Of a DNA stretch of 64,000 bases, positions 17,733-25,957 are shown in pieces; positions within the stretch are counted from its first letter, which is position 1; each line of letters opens with the position of its first letter. A program made the position numbers and the translations under genes. The stretch comes from Arcanobacterium wilhelmae (GTDB taxonomy: Bacteria > Actinomycetota > Actinomycetes > Actinomycetales > Actinomycetaceae): positions 1,951,623-2,015,622 of the forward strand of contig NZ_CP121247.1 in the NCBI RefSeq assembly GCF_029632765.1. Direction: 5' to 3'. A model generated the notes under the pieces. That model saw nothing but the letters and a program-made list of their open reading frames with translations. It ran no database searches and was not told the origin of the DNA.

Positions 17733-18098
17733 TTAATCTGTGGTGGTCCAGCGCTGCGCAAGGAGTTTCGTTGCCCCGTCGAGCGAAAGACCGAGGCCGC
17801 GAAGCGAAGCGATGTGACGGTCAGTTTGCTCGATGGCTACGGCTTCCCGACGTCGGGCGATCACCTTTTCGTCGGTTGTCACGAAGCGCCCTTGGGTACG
17901 TTCCGCGACAGTGAGCCCGTCGTCGTCGAGTGTGCCGAGCGCTCGCTGGATTGTGTTGGGGTTTGCTCCCGCTTCGAGCGCGAGTTCGCGCACGCTGGGG
18001 ATTTTCGCGCCTGGTTGCCATTCGCCGGAGATGATTTTATGGCCAAAGTTCTCCGCCAGCTGGATCCAGATGGGGCGGGAATCGTCGAAACTCATCAT
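17733..18098 (-). CDS. GntR-family transcriptional regulator (YtrA type)
   Basis: A 121-residue regulator with an N-terminal winged helix-turn-helix (PIWIQLAENFGHKIISGEW, then IPSVRELALEAGANPNTIQRAL in pieces) and a very short C-terminal effector part, which defines the YtrA subgroup. It is first in the ABC operon and probably represses it. The ATG at 18098 (or 18095) follows GGAAAGGG; GTG 18116 would lie before that site. A matching palindrome lies immediately upstream. Confidence 0.83.
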   Translation of the reverse strand: MMSFDDSRPIWIQLAENFGHKIISGEWQPGAKIPSVRELALEAGANPNTIQRALGTLDDDGLTVAERTQGRFVTTDEKVIARRREAVAIEQTDRHIASLRGLGLSLDGATKLLAQRWTTTD

Positions 18099-18116
18099 CA
18101 CCCTTTCCTGTATCAC

Positions 18117-18136
18117 TGTATTAATACACTAATACA
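18117..18136. promoter_or_regulatory. Likely operator of the GntR/ABC operon
   Basis: TGTATTA (18117-18123), 6-nt spacer, TAATACA (18130-18136) is a perfect inverted repeat 18 nt upstream of the regulator start. AT-rich palindromes of this kind are typical of YtrA-type autoregulation. Confidence 0.65.
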
Positions 18137-18432
18137 ATCTCACGTCGGTCCGGCTGTGTCAAGCAAGTAATACAGAGGCGCAAAACTCATCGCCAGCCGA
18201 AGCAGAAATCCCGCGCATCATTCCCCGAACTGAACATCGCGGCGTTCCAATATCCCCACACCAAAACCCAAACAACACCCGAAACACCCTCATGCCAATG
18301 AAGTCAAAATCCACACAGCCTGTGGATAACTGTTCGTTCTGTTTGACCTATTTTGATTTAATTTTCTTGCCTCCACCCAAAGCGGGAGATATACTGCGAA
18401 GCAAATTTAGATATATCGAGGAGGTGAAAGCG

Positions 18433-18636
18433 ATGAAGACATTGATTGATATCGACGAAAAAGTCCTCCAGCAAGTGATGGAGATGACCGGCGCTCCCAC
18501 AAAGAAGGCTGCTGTGAACGAGGTGCTCGCAAACTATGTGCGCCAGCAAAACATGTTGAGGTACATTGACCTCCTGAAAACCGGAATCCTCAAAGATCTT
18601 GACGATCCCGAAGTGATTCGCGAGGCTCAGCGATGA
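18433..18636 (+). CDS. vapB: VapB-type antitoxin
   Basis: A 67-residue protein starting MKTLIDIDEKVLQQVMEMTG, the ribbon-helix-helix form of VapB antitoxins that bind their own promoter and cover the toxin active site. GAGGAG precedes the ATG at 18433. The stop overlaps the toxin start by 4 nt (ATGA), giving coupled synthesis. A perfect DnaA-box-like TGTGGATAA lies at 18321-18329 upstream, possibly by chance. Confidence 0.83.
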   Translation: MKTLIDIDEKVLQQVMEMTGAPTKKAAVNEVLANYVRQQNMLRYIDLLKTGILKDLDDPEVIREAQR

Positions 18637-19073
18637 ACACTTATTTCTTGCTCGACAATTCTGCCCTGCAACGAATCTACCGAAGTGACGCCGTCCTCAT
18701 AGCCATCACCGATCTGAGCAAATCAGGACTCGTCGCCTCATGCCTCACGCAATCGCTCGAGGGTGGCTACAGCGCACGTTCCCTACGAGATTGGACATTG
18801 AAACGACAGGCCGAAGCCGCATCAACTCGCTTCCTCCCGCCGATTCCCGACGTCGCGGCCATCGCCTTGCGTATGCAGGAGGCGCTTTTCGCGGCTGGGT
18901 GCGGACGCGCAGTTGGAGTGAGCGATCTGCAGATAGCGGCGACGGCGGTGGCGCACTCGAACGAGAAACAACGAGTGATCGTGGTGCACTACGATTCGGA
19001 TTTCGAAACCCTCGCGGAGGTTTTCCCCGAGTTCAAACAGCGCTGGATCGTGCCGCGCGGAACCGTCGATTAA
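18633..19073 (+). CDS. vapC: VapC-type PIN-domain toxin
   Basis: A 146-residue PIN-domain ribonuclease expected to cleave tRNA or rRNA when free of VapB. Acidic residues fit the family: D near residue 8 (FLLDNSAL), E near 43 (QSLEGGY), D in GVSDLQIAA near 108 and D in HYDSDFE near 128. Length is normal. With vapB it forms a type II toxin-antitoxin pair, likely autoregulated. It is isolated from other mobile genes. Confidence 0.85.
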   Translation: MNTYFLLDNSALQRIYRSDAVLIAITDLSKSGLVASCLTQSLEGGYSARSLRDWTLKRQAEAASTRFLPPIPDVAAIALRMQEALFAAGCGRAVGVSDLQIAATAVAHSNEKQRVIVVHYDSDFETLAEVFPEFKQRWIVPRGTVD

Positions 19074-19191
19074 GTCCGCCCGCTACGCTCACTTGGCCGG
19101 TACCGGCAACGAGACAGCACCGGCAGGCGAGATGCGCACTCACACTACATTCACAAAGCCAGTCCAGCGCAAGAATCAGTGCCCATCTGTC

Positions 19192-20553
19192 TTATTCGCC
19201 GCCGATATCCATTCCGCCGAAGTTCGAGAAGCGCGCAAAATGGCCCTGGAACGCAAGTTCCACCGAGCCGGTTGGCCCGGAACGATGCTTGCCGATGATA
19301 ACTTCAGCGGGCGGCGCTTCCATTCCCGCTTCTTCAGCATCGGGGCGGTTGATGAGGATCACGACGTCCGCATCCTGTTCCAGCGATCCCGATTCACGAA
19401 GGTCAGAAACCTGCGGGCGGCGATCGTTGCGTTTCTCAGCATCACGGTTGAGCTGGGAAATCGCGATGATCGGGATCTCGAGCTCCTTCGCCAGAAGCTT
19501 GATCGAGCGCGAGAACTCCGAAACTTCTTGCTGGCGAGATTCCGGCGAGCGCCCGCCGCTCGTGAGGAGCTGCAGGTAGTCGATCACCATCAGCTCAATA
19601 CCTTCCTGCTGGCGCAGGCGGCGCGCCTTCGCACGGATCTCGCTCATCGTGAGGTTCGGCGAATCGTCAACGAACATAGGCGCATCGCCGATCCGCTCGA
19701 TTGTCTGTGCGATGGTTTCCCAGCCCTTTTGATCGACGTTGCCGCGAATCAGATCCCTCAAGAACAGTGAACCCTCGGCGGCGAGCACACGCATCATCAG
19801 TTCGTTTCGGTTCATTTCGAGAGAGAAGAAGGCAACCGGCTTGTTCTCCCGAATCGCAGCATGGCGGCAGAAATCCATTGCGAGAGTGGATTTACCCATG
19901 CCGGGGCGCGCGGCCACAATAATCATCTGCGACGATCGCAAGCCGGAGAGCACGTTATCCAGATCGGTGAAGCCAGTAGACAACCCTGCAAGCCCACCGT
20001 TACGCGCTGCGTTGGCTTCGATCTCTTCGATCAGCCCGGGCACCACTTCGCCGATCGCCGCATAATCCTGGGAGACACGCGAGGAGGTCATCGCGAACAT
20101 CTCTGATTGCGCCTTGTTCAGCAGTTCGGCAACATCACCGCCCTCAGTGCTGTAACCGAGTTGCGCGATACGCGTGCCTACCTCGACCAGCGAGCGCAAC
20201 TGCGCCTGCTCACGAACGATCTGCGCGTAATACGTGGTGTTTGCGGCGGTCGGCACCCCGGCAACCAGTGTGTGTAGGTAGGCGCGTCCGCCGATCTGCT
20301 CAAGTTTTCCGCGGCGATCGAGTTCGCCGCCAACCAGCACCGCGTCGGCCGGTTCACCTCGCGAGAAAAGGTCCATGACCACTTCGAAGATGGTTGCGTG
20401 AGCCGGGCGGTAGAAATCGTTCGCCCGCAACACTTCCACGACCTCGGCGATCGCATCCTTGGACAGCATCATGCCGCCAAGCACGCTCATCTCTGCCTCA
20501 AGATTCTGCGGCGGTGTGCGCTCAAAGCTCGAGTTTGCAACGACTTCGCTCAC
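19192..20553 (-). CDS. dnaB: Replicative DNA helicase
   Basis: Hexameric 5'-3' helicase of the replication fork, 453 residues. The N-terminal primase-interaction domain starts at RTPPQNLEAEMSVLGGMM and the RecA-type domain has Walker A ARPGMGKST near 215, FFSLEM, Walker B LMVIDYLQLL and the arginine-finger region HRSGPTGS. I prefer GTG 20553, with AAAGAGG upstream, over the ATG pair at about 20580. In most relatives dnaB follows rplI; here rplI is 17 kb away on the same strand with the Tad locus and exporters in between. No intein is present. Confidence 0.93.
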   Translation of the reverse strand: MSEVVANSSFERTPPQNLEAEMSVLGGMMLSKDAIAEVVEVLRANDFYRPAHATIFEVVMDLFSRGEPADAVLVGGELDRRGKLEQIGGRAYLHTLVAGVPTAANTTYYAQIVREQAQLRSLVEVGTRIAQLGYSTEGGDVAELLNKAQSEMFAMTSSRVSQDYAAIGEVVPGLIEEIEANAARNGGLAGLSTGFTDLDNVLSGLRSSQMIIVAARPGMGKSTLAMDFCRHAAIRENKPVAFFSLEMNRNELMMRVLAAEGSLFLRDLIRGNVDQKGWETIAQTIERIGDAPMFVDDSPNLTMSEIRAKARRLRQQEGIELMVIDYLQLLTSGGRSPESRQQEVSEFSRSIKLLAKELEIPIIAISQLNRDAEKRNDRRPQVSDLRESGSLEQDADVVILINRPDAEEAGMEAPPAEVIIGKHRSGPTGSVELAFQGHFARFSNFGGMDIGGE

Positions 20554-20959
20554 GGGGTACCTCTTTCTCTCGGCCCCCATCATATCCGCCACCTACGACA
20601 GTTTTTCCGGTTCACTTTTTTCTCACATTCCCGACGCCGGAGCCCGGCGATTTTGGTCCGGTACCCGACGTTCACCAGTCACTTGGTCAGCTTAAAAAGT
20701 TTTAAGTACACTTCATATTTTTCTATTTTCGAGCAAAATTTTAAGTACGTTCAAAATTTTTCATTCCCGACGCCGGTGCTCGGCGCACATACGCAGGAAG
20801 AGGTGTCTCTCCAGGGCTACTACTCGGGCGAAGCAGGGCGCGCTTCGGGCGACTCGGGGTTAGCGAGCGCATGACGCCAGACACGCGCCTCGAGCGCGGG
20901 ATCTCCGCGCGAGCTCGTACGCCTCCGGCGGAGCCCACCGAATGCGGACGCAGCCGCCC
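20554..20959. other. Intergenic region upstream of dnaB
   Basis: It contains AT-rich DNA (20690-20765) with near-repeats of TTTTAAGTAC and two copies of CCGACGCCGG (20631-20640, 20767-20776). I see no gene; a dnaB promoter is likely but not pinpointed. Confidence 0.5.
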
Positions 20960-21046
20960 CCTCCCCACCGGCGTCCGACGTCACCCTCCCCACCGGCGTC
21001 CGACGTCACCCTCCCCACCGGCGTCCGACGTCACCCTCCCCACCGA
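20960..21046. repeat. 25-bp tandem repeat, 3.5 copies
   Basis: Units at 20960-20984, 20985-21009 and 21010-21034 are identical (CCTCCCCACCGGCGTCCGAC + GTCAC), followed by a partial unit ending CCACCGACGTCGG. The unit contains the ACCGGCGTC motif of the dispersed decamer family. It lies about 100 nt upstream of the MFS gene. Confidence 0.9.
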
Positions 21047-21150
21047 CGTCGGGAGCGCCACACCACCCACGCCGCGAGCGCCCTTAATTTCCGCCACAAA
21101 TCGGCGTAAGCTGGAAAGAACTGTTTACACGCGCCACCTTGAGGAACCGT

Positions 21151-22491
21151 ATGTCGAAAACCTTCCATTCCCTGCAATTTCCGAACTACCGCCTGTGGTT
21201 CACGTCGAACTTTTTCTCGGCGACGGCGATGTGGGTGCAGCGCGTGGCGCAGATTTGGATTGTGCTGACGATTCTGACGGATAATTCGGCGATCGCGGTG
21301 GGTATCGTGACGGCGTTGCAGTTCGCGCCGCAGATTTTCCTTGGCCCGCTCGGCGGCGTGCTCGCCGATCGCGGCAATCGCCGGCGCGTGATCCAGATCG
21401 GCCAGATCATCATCGCTACGCTCTCGCTAATCCTCGGAATCCTCGTGGTGACGGAGGCGGCGCAGCTGTGGCACGTGTATCTGCTGGCGCTGATTGCGGG
21501 CACGTCGGACGCACTGACGTCGGCCACGCGCAACACATTCGTTTCGGAGCTGGTGCCGCCGGAGTCGCTGCCGAACGCGATTTCGCTGAACTCGACGGCG
21601 TTCAACATTGCGCGCCTGATCGGCCCGGCAACCGCTGGCGTGATGATCGACTGGTTCGGCGCCGGCTGGGTGCTGATCGTCGATTTCGCCCTGTTTTTCA
21701 TCCCTGTTGCCACGCTGGCCGTAATGCGCGCAAAGAACTTCTTCCCGTTCACGGCAGTTCCGCGCCACAAGGGCATGATCCGCGAGGGCTTCGCATATAT
21801 CAAAAAGCGCACGGACATCCAAGGCATCCTGATCTTGGTTGGCGTGATTTCGGGCCTGGGCTTCAACTTCCAGATGACACAAGCACTCATGGCAACCCAG
21901 GTTTTCGGGCGCTCCGCCGGCGACTACGGTCTGCTGGGTTCCGCCCTTGCGATCGGTTCGCTTTCGGGCGCTTTGCTTGCGGCGCGCCGGGCGGCTCCGC
22001 GCTTTTCGTACATTTTGTTCGCGGGTTTCGTTTTCGGTTTCATGTCGATCGGCGCGGCTTTCGCCTCCAACTATTGGGTGTTTGCCCTGCTCATGGTGCC
22101 GTGTGGTTTCCTCATGCTCACGTTCCTCATCGGCTGCAACACCCTGATCCAGACCTCCGTTCCGCCCGAGCTTCGCGGGCGCGCGTTGGCGATCTACTTT
22201 GCGATCAACTTGGGCACGACGCCGGTGGGCGCGATTCTCGTGGGCTGGGTTGGCGAGCATTTCGGTGCGAGGTGGTCGCTGGCGATTGGCGGTATCGCGG
22301 CACTGATCATTTCACTGATCGTGTTCGTGTGGACGAAGTCGCATTGGGACGTGGAGCTTCATCGTTCGCGCCACTGGCCATTCGTGTCGATTAACGGTCC
22401 GCGCGAGCGCGCGCACCTGACCGATCAGGAGAAGGCGGATCTGGCGGCGCAACGCGTGCGCCGCGGCGACGAACACGCCACCGAATCCTGA
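21151..22491 (+). CDS. MFS exporter (EntS-like, MFS_3)
   Basis: A 446-residue twelve-helix transporter of the group that includes the enterobactin exporter EntS. It starts SLQFPNYRLWFTSNFFSATAMWVQ and keeps the A-motif-like GGVLADRGNRRRV between helices 2 and 3 and TRNTFVSELVPPE in helix 5, both hallmarks of this group. The C-terminus carries a 55-residue hydrophilic cytosolic tail. The ATG at 21151 gives the standard start. Likely substrates are siderophores or drugs. The neighbouring MATE gene is convergent. Confidence 0.82.
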   Translation: MSKTFHSLQFPNYRLWFTSNFFSATAMWVQRVAQIWIVLTILTDNSAIAVGIVTALQFAPQIFLGPLGGVLADRGNRRRVIQIGQIIIATLSLILGILVVTEAAQLWHVYLLALIAGTSDALTSATRNTFVSELVPPESLPNAISLNSTAFNIARLIGPATAGVMIDWFGAGWVLIVDFALFFIPVATLAVMRAKNFFPFTAVPRHKGMIREGFAYIKKRTDIQGILILVGVISGLGFNFQMTQALMATQVFGRSAGDYGLLGSALAIGSLSGALLAARRAAPRFSYILFAGFVFGFMSIGAAFASNYWVFALLMVPCGFLMLTFLIGCNTLIQTSVPPELRGRALAIYFAINLGTTPVGAILVGWVGEHFGARWSLAIGGIAALIISLIVFVWTKSHWDVELHRSRHWPFVSINGPRERAHLTDQEKADLAAQRVRRGDEHATES

Positions 22492-22497
22492 GTTTGG

Positions 22498-23823
22498 TTA
22501 CAACCCCATCCAGGCTTCGCCGCGCACGCGCCACAGCATCGTGGCAGCGCGAGCGCCCATGAACACGAGCGCGTAGCCGCCCCACAGCAGCAGCATGCCG
22601 AGCGTGCCGGCGTCCCAGAACAGGAACGCGGCGGCGATCGGCGCGAACGCGGCCAGCGCGAACACCATGTAGCGGGCAAGGGCGCGCGTATCGCCGGCGC
22701 CGATGAGCACGCCGTCGAGGATGTAGGCCACGGCCGCCACGGGCATCGCGGCGGCGGTCACCCACATGGCGTTGCGGGCGACGGCCTGCACGGCGCCGTC
22801 GGCGGTCATGATCCACGGCACCACGAACGCGAGCGCCACGTAGGCCGCGCCCACCGCGATCCCGGCGCGCACACCCCACGCTTCGCAGCGGCGCAGGATG
22901 CGGTGCACGTCGCGCGTATCTCCGCGCCCGAGCCCTTGGCCGGTGAGGATCTGCGCGGCGGTGGCCAGGGAGTCCATGCCGAAGGAGGCGAAGTTCCACA
23001 TGGTCATCACGATCTGATTTGCGGCGAGTTGTACGGTCCCGAGGCTGGTGGCGGCCGAGATTTGGAGGATGAGCGCGGCTCGCAAGCACAGGGTGCGGAT
23101 CACGAGCGGGCCGGCGTCGCGCAGAGAGCGCAACACTCCGCCTCCCGACGGCGTCAGCGCGGCCTGGTGTGTGCGCGCGAGTTTCACGACAGCCCACGTG
23201 AGGTATGCGCCCATCGCGGTTTGCGCGATTGCGGAGCCGGCGCCCGCTCCGGCAACTCCCCAGTCGGCGCCGTAGATGAGGGCCGCGTTGAGGGGGATGT
23301 TGGCGAGTGCGCCGGCGGTGGCTGCTTTGAGCGGGGTTTTCGCGTCGGCGAACCCGCGCAGGGTTCCGTTTGCGGCGAGCACGAGGAGCATTCCGGGCAG
23401 GCCGGGTGCGGAGGCTCGCGTGTAGGCGACGGCTTGTCCGGCGACGTCGGGGGCCGGGTTGAATAGGCCGATGAGCCCGGGCGCGAGCGCGAACAGGGCG
23501 ACGCCGAGGCCCGCTCCGAGTGCGAGGGCGAGCCACATACCGTCGATTCCTTGGCGCAGGCCCGCCGCCGGTTTGCCGGCGCCGACGAGGCGCGCGGTGG
23601 CGGCCGTCGTCGCGTAGGAGAGGAAGATGCAGATCCCGACGAGCGTGCCGAGCACGGTGAATGCGAGCGAGAGGCCCGCGAGCTGCGCGGTGCCGAGGCG
23701 GCCGACCATCGTCGAGTCGACGGCGATGAGCAGCGGTTCGACGAGGAGCGTTGCGAGGGAGGGTAGGGCGAGCGCGAGGATTTGGCGGTCAAGTTCGCGG
23801 CTAGAGAGCGGTTTGTGTGTCAT
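22498..23823 (-). CDS. MATE-family efflux transporter (DinF-like)
   Basis: A 441-residue protein with about twelve helices in two halves, matching MATE cation/drug antiporters of the DinF branch (ILALALPSLATLLVEPLLIAVDS in pieces, then GRLGTAQLAGLSLA). ATG 23823 follows GGTGGAG. It ends 7 nt from the end of the convergent MFS gene, with no room for a terminator hairpin. The gene is exceptionally GC-rich, which creates long meaningless open frames on both strands. Confidence 0.85.
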   Translation of the reverse strand: MTHKPLSSRELDRQILALALPSLATLLVEPLLIAVDSTMVGRLGTAQLAGLSLAFTVLGTLVGICIFLSYATTAATARLVGAGKPAAGLRQGIDGMWLALALGAGLGVALFALAPGLIGLFNPAPDVAGQAVAYTRASAPGLPGMLLVLAANGTLRGFADAKTPLKAATAGALANIPLNAALIYGADWGVAGAGAGSAIAQTAMGAYLTWAVVKLARTHQAALTPSGGGVLRSLRDAGPLVIRTLCLRAALILQISAATSLGTVQLAANQIVMTMWNFASFGMDSLATAAQILTGQGLGRGDTRDVHRILRRCEAWGVRAGIAVGAAYVALAFVVPWIMTADGAVQAVARNAMWVTAAAMPVAAVAYILDGVLIGAGDTRALARYMVFALAAFAPIAAAFLFWDAGTLGMLLLWGGYALVFMGARAATMLWRVRGEAWMGL

Positions 23824-23874
23824 CGTCTCCACCCTACCGCGTTCGCTGGTTTTCGCTCGGTGCGCGGAGCCGTG

Positions 23875-23933
23875 GGTGTTCGGGACCGGGCGTTCACTGC
23901 TGGGTGTTCGGGACCGGGGTGTTCGGGACCGGG
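23875..23933. repeat. Short tandem repeat GGTGTTCGGGACCGGG
   Basis: Three copies of a 16-bp unit (the first and second separated by CGTTCACTGCTG) lie between the MATE and prepilin peptidase genes. Parts of the unit can pair with neighbouring copies. Confidence 0.75.
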
Positions 23934-24016
23934 CGGGCCTGCAGAGCTAGAGCATCCGCACGAAGCCGGGCGGGGCAGACAAGGCCAGCTGTCCTACCGC
24001 ACGAAGATCAGCTAGC

Positions 24017-24649
24017 CTACCGCACGAAGAGCGGGATCAGCAGCGTGGCGAAGTATCCGCCTGCCATGAATGGGCCGAAGGGAATGTGTGTTTTTCGGGT
24101 TGCGCGTTTTGTGAGGATGAGGATGATTCCGCAGGTGGCGGCCACGAGGTAGCACGCGATGGTGGCCACGATGACGTGCCCCCATGAGAGGTAGCCGAGG
24201 AGTGTTCCGAGACTGAACGCGAGTTTGACGTCGCCGAGGCCCATTCCTTTCCCCCACGAGATGATCACTTGGGTGAAGTAGAGGGCCGTGAGTGTGAGGC
24301 CGGCGAGGAGGGCTCGCCCGATCGCGTCGGAGTCGGCTTCGAGGATCCCGACGAGCACGACGGCGATCGCGCTTGCGAGCCCGAGGGGGTAGGTGATGGC
24401 GTTGGGGAGCCGGTATTCGGCGATGTCGATGGCGCAGAGTGCAACGATCGGTGCTGTTGTTGCGATCAGCGCGACGGCAAAGGCTGGGCGACCGTTCCAG
24501 GTGATGGCGAGGAGGGCCATGATGCTGGCCGAAGCGAGGAGCACCCCGAGGTTTCGTCGATTCGCTCGTGGTTGCCAGGAGCGGGCCGTCAACTGGGTGT
24601 TCGAGTTGGCGTGATCGTTCGGCGCCTGTTTATTTCGTGAGGTGGACAT
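24017..24649 (-). CDS. tadV: Prepilin peptidase (A24 family)
   Basis: Membrane aspartyl peptidase (210 residues) that would cleave Flp and TadE-type prepilins after the conserved glycine. The two catalytic aspartates are visible in CAIDIAEYRLPN (near 93) and GLGDVKLAFSLG (near 143). The N-terminal 35 residues are polar. It is last in the minus-strand Tad arm and overlaps the preceding tadG-like gene by 20 nt. No N-methylation domain is attached, as expected for the TadV/CpaA group. Confidence 0.87.
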   Translation of the reverse strand: MSTSRNKQAPNDHANSNTQLTARSWQPRANRRNLGVLLASASIMALLAITWNGRPAFAVALIATTAPIVALCAIDIAEYRLPNAITYPLGLASAIAVVLVGILEADSDAIGRALLAGLTLTALYFTQVIISWGKGMGLGDVKLAFSLGTLLGYLSWGHVIVATIACYLVAATCGIILILTKRATRKTHIPFGPFMAGGYFATLLIPLFVR

Positions 24650-25358
24650 CGAATTGCTTTGCGATCTCGGATGGTGTTGAGAGGAGGTCGATAGAGCCGT
24701 CGTCGTGGAGGCGCACGTTGACGGAGACTTCGCCGCACATGATCTCGCTTTCCACTGTCAGTTCGTCGTTATTTTTTGCAGCGTCGACTGGCGGTTGATC
24801 CAGAAATTCGCTGTCGTCACCGGCGTTGTTTTCCGCGTCGTGCTTTGCCTGCTCGAGTTGTTGGGCTCGTTCATCAACACGTTCTTGAAGCTTTTGGGAG
24901 ACGGTGAGCAGGTTGCAAGTGCCGAGCGTTTTCCCTGTTGTTGCGGCGGCTGTTGCTCGCTCGTATTGTCCTGATTCGAATTTCTGTGTGCTTTGCACTG
25001 TGACGCTCACGCGGTTGCCGTTCATGGAGAGATTGGTGAGGTGAGCGTCGTTTTTGGCTGCGAACTGGGCAGCTGATTCTTTCGGCGAATCTACTGCGCC
25101 GCTGGTGAGTAGGTGGCCGTTGAGGTCCGCTTCGATGGTGGGCACAGCTTGATCGACGATTGCTTTTGCACCGGCTAATGCCGACGAGTCCGCGGCCGCT
25201 TGCAGCCGATCCATCTGATCTCCCATGGTGGCGACACGTACGACGTAGAAGAAGCCGAACGCGAGGAACAGGAGCGACGCTCCTATCACCATGATGATCA
25301 TCCCGCCGCCGCGTTCACTGCGAAGCTTCGTACACTGCATCTTCTCGGTTCGATTCAT
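24630..25358 (-). CDS. TadG-like pilus assembly protein
   Basis: A 242-residue protein with an N-terminal RSERGGG turn, one long membrane helix (MIIMVIGASLLFLAFGFFYVV) and then MGDQMDRLQAAADSSALAGA, the typical start of Tad/TadG minor pilus proteins. The extracellular remainder includes two cysteines and a coiled coil around residues 155-180. It lacks the E at position +5 that classic pseudopilins use. It sits between a lipoprotein and tadV in the Tad arm. Confidence 0.7.
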   Translation of the reverse strand: MNRTEKMQCTKLRSERGGGMIIMVIGASLLFLAFGFFYVVRVATMGDQMDRLQAAADSSALAGAKAIVDQAVPTIEADLNGHLLTSGAVDSPKESAAQFAAKNDAHLTNLSMNGNRVSVTVQSTQKFESGQYERATAAATTGKTLGTCNLLTVSQKLQERVDERAQQLEQAKHDAENNAGDDSEFLDQPPVDAAKNNDELTVESEIMCGEVSVNVRLHDDGSIDLLSTPSEIAKQFDVHLTK

Positions 25359-25388
25359 CCAGATATACCTAGCTTCCCCTTGATACGC

Positions 25389-25913
25389 CTATTTTCCACC
25401 CAAGATCCGAATTGACTTGCCAACCTTGTCAAGATCCCCCTTGCGAGACTCTTCAAAAATCGCAAGTACAGTAATCACTCTCTTATCTGAAACAGGTATG
25501 AACCAAACGCGTCCAGGCACATCATCAGCGCTCACTTTAATGTCCCAAAGATCAACCTTAACTCCGTCGATCACCGGATAAGTGAAATGGGTATCTTTTA
25601 CCCCATAACGTGAGAAATCGGTGAGAAATTGCGCTTGCGCCATCTCGAGTGTTCGCATCATTTTATCGCTTTTGACCATAACGTAATTTGACGACCCCTT
25701 CAATCGAGAAGGCGCTTGATGCACGTTCGCCCATGTGGAGACTTCTGGCGTGTTCTCTAGATCCTTCGGATAAGCAAACTCCACCAGGTTATCAACTTGA
25801 TCCTTCACCCAACCGTCAGGAACCTTCGGTTCCGTACCTCCACCTTTTTCACAGCCGGTAGCAAGCATGAAACACAACGCCACAACAACACACCACAACT
25901 TCTTATTCCTCAT
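25389..25913 (-). CDS. Small lipoprotein in the Tad arm
   Basis: A 174-residue predicted lipoprotein: basic start MRNKKLW, hydrophobic stretch and lipobox LATGC (cysteine 21). The rest is a soluble domain I do not recognise, with a VPDGWV...VEFAYPKD beginning that resembles small PsbP-like folds; that comparison is weak. Base composition is clearly AT-richer than the rest of the window. It lies between the large pilin-like gene and tadG, so a role in pilus anchoring or assembly is possible. Confidence 0.65.
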   Translation of the reverse strand: MRNKKLWCVVVALCFMLATGCEKGGGTEPKVPDGWVKDQVDNLVEFAYPKDLENTPEVSTWANVHQAPSRLKGSSNYVMVKSDKMMRTLEMAQAQFLTDFSRYGVKDTHFTYPVIDGVKVDLWDIKVSADDVPGRVWFIPVSDKRVITVLAIFEESRKGDLDKVGKSIRILGGK

Positions 25914-25957
25914 TCGACAACCTCTATTCTAATAACACCATAATTAACTTTGGAGGA

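Noticed and set aside
22391..23536. Arg-rich 381-codon minus frame over the MATE gene
   Set aside because: Out-of-frame product of extreme GC; the other minus frame is a clear MATE protein.
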